Source: Megamerina dolium (taxonomy: Eukaryota > Arthropoda > Insecta > Diptera > Megamerinidae). Taken from it: a DNA stretch of 64,000 nucleotides. Where the stretch lies: the NCBI GenBank assembly GCA_963854835.1, contig OY978525.1:26373253-26437252 (forward strand), in the 5' to 3' direction. Below are positions 63,408 through 64,000 of the stretch, piece by piece. The notes under the pieces are model-generated. The model worked only from the letters and a program-made list of their open reading frames with translations. It ran no database searches and had not been told where the DNA came from. Position numbers and translations under genes: made by a program. Positions within the stretch are counted from its first letter, which is position 1. Each line of letters opens with the position of its first letter.

Positions 63408-63910
63408 TACGTACGAATTGGAATTAATAATATTCTCTTATTCATTTTATTATTAATTAATTTTTTTTTCTAAAATTTCAATTGTTTTTCTCTATATATA
63501 TACATAAATATATATTTATAATGATATTTTATATATAATCTACACTTGCGTGTTAGCTATACTCGTATATAACAAAACAAACAAAAAAATACATAAAACC
63601 TATTCATTTGCTATTATTACTATTATTATTATTAAATTATCATTGTAATCATTATACTATATATTGATATTTTAAATTTTTTATGTACTATTCACTTCAA
63701 TTATTCAATATAATATACATACATACATATATACATACATCTACATATATATATATATATATATTATATATTTTTTTGTGAAATAGTATCGCTACAATAA
63801 TAAAACTGAAATAAAAATTCCATTTCGGCGGAAAGGAAAGAAAAAACAAACAAAGACCAATATTTTTATTTAGATGGCGATTTCTACCAGCAAAAGCTCT
63901 TAAAATTCCT

Positions 63911-64000
63911 TTAACAATCCGAAGATACTTGGTGTTGCGTTGGTACGACAGTCTTATGGCGACCAATTTCACAAAGAACCACTTGCTGAAGGCGCTTACA
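63911..64000 (-). CDS. Possible 3' end of a minus-strand gene (partial)
   Basis: On the minus strand the last 90 bases read open from the window edge to a stop at 63913-63911, ending VVPTQHQVSSDC. An AATAAA follows about 45 bases downstream, and the segment is less AT-rich than the neighbouring sequence. A second frame is also open here, so coding status is uncertain. Not recognised. Confidence 0.25.
   Translation of the reverse strand, partial: CKRLQQVVLCEIGRHKTVVPTQHQVSSDC

Overview
The window is nuclear DNA of a dipteran, most likely a tephritid-type or other acalyptrate fly. The reasons are the AT-rich composition, introns with GT/AG ends, Drosophila-like Hsf, Polycomblike (Pcl) and poly(A)-binding protein (pAbp) genes, and a heavy load of fly-type Tc1/mariner, hAT-like and non-LTR elements. 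As I recall, Hsf, Pcl and pAbp are also near neighbours at polytene 55A-B of Drosophila melanogaster, so this looks like a conserved block. The species cannot be fixed from the sequence. No bacterial genes, CRISPR arrays or convincing tRNA/rRNA genes were seen.

Layout. 1-0.8 kb: 5' part of a non-LTR retrotransposon (endonuclease domain, minus). 1.7-3.9 kb: eight-exon glycerol-kinase-family gene (minus), intact but with altered active-site motifs. 4.8-6.2 kb: MADF-BESS DNA-binding protein (plus), divergent from the kinase. 6.6-7.6 kb: degenerate tandem array split by a 5'-truncated LINE. 11.1-35.6 kb: Hsf (minus), whose 15.8-kb first intron interrupts the DNA-binding domain and is full of transposons, including an intact-looking Tc1-family element. 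37.7-42.7 kb: Pcl (plus), divergent from Hsf. 46.6-49.0 kb: transposon relics. 49.2-52.9 kb: IQ-motif coiled-coil protein, probably axonemal. 54.0-61.3 kb: pAbp with an A-rich 5' leader, followed by an extremely A-rich downstream region. The last 90 bases may hold the end of another minus-strand gene.

The five protein genes do not form a pathway. Hsf is the heat-shock transcription factor, Pcl is a PRC2 accessory factor, pAbp binds mRNA poly(A) tails, the MADF-BESS protein is a presumed transcription factor, and the kinase-like and IQ proteins resemble mitochondrial and flagellar proteins. All multi-exon models were built by hand from reading frame, splice-site dinucleotides and remembered family sequences; none was checked against transcripts or a database.

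The most notable points are the glycerol-kinase-like protein that keeps its fold and C-terminal membrane tail but lacks key catalytic residues, the potentially complete Tc1 element, a nested hAT/LINE/Mos1 cluster, a candidate Hsf cassette exon, and the pAbp A-rich leader.
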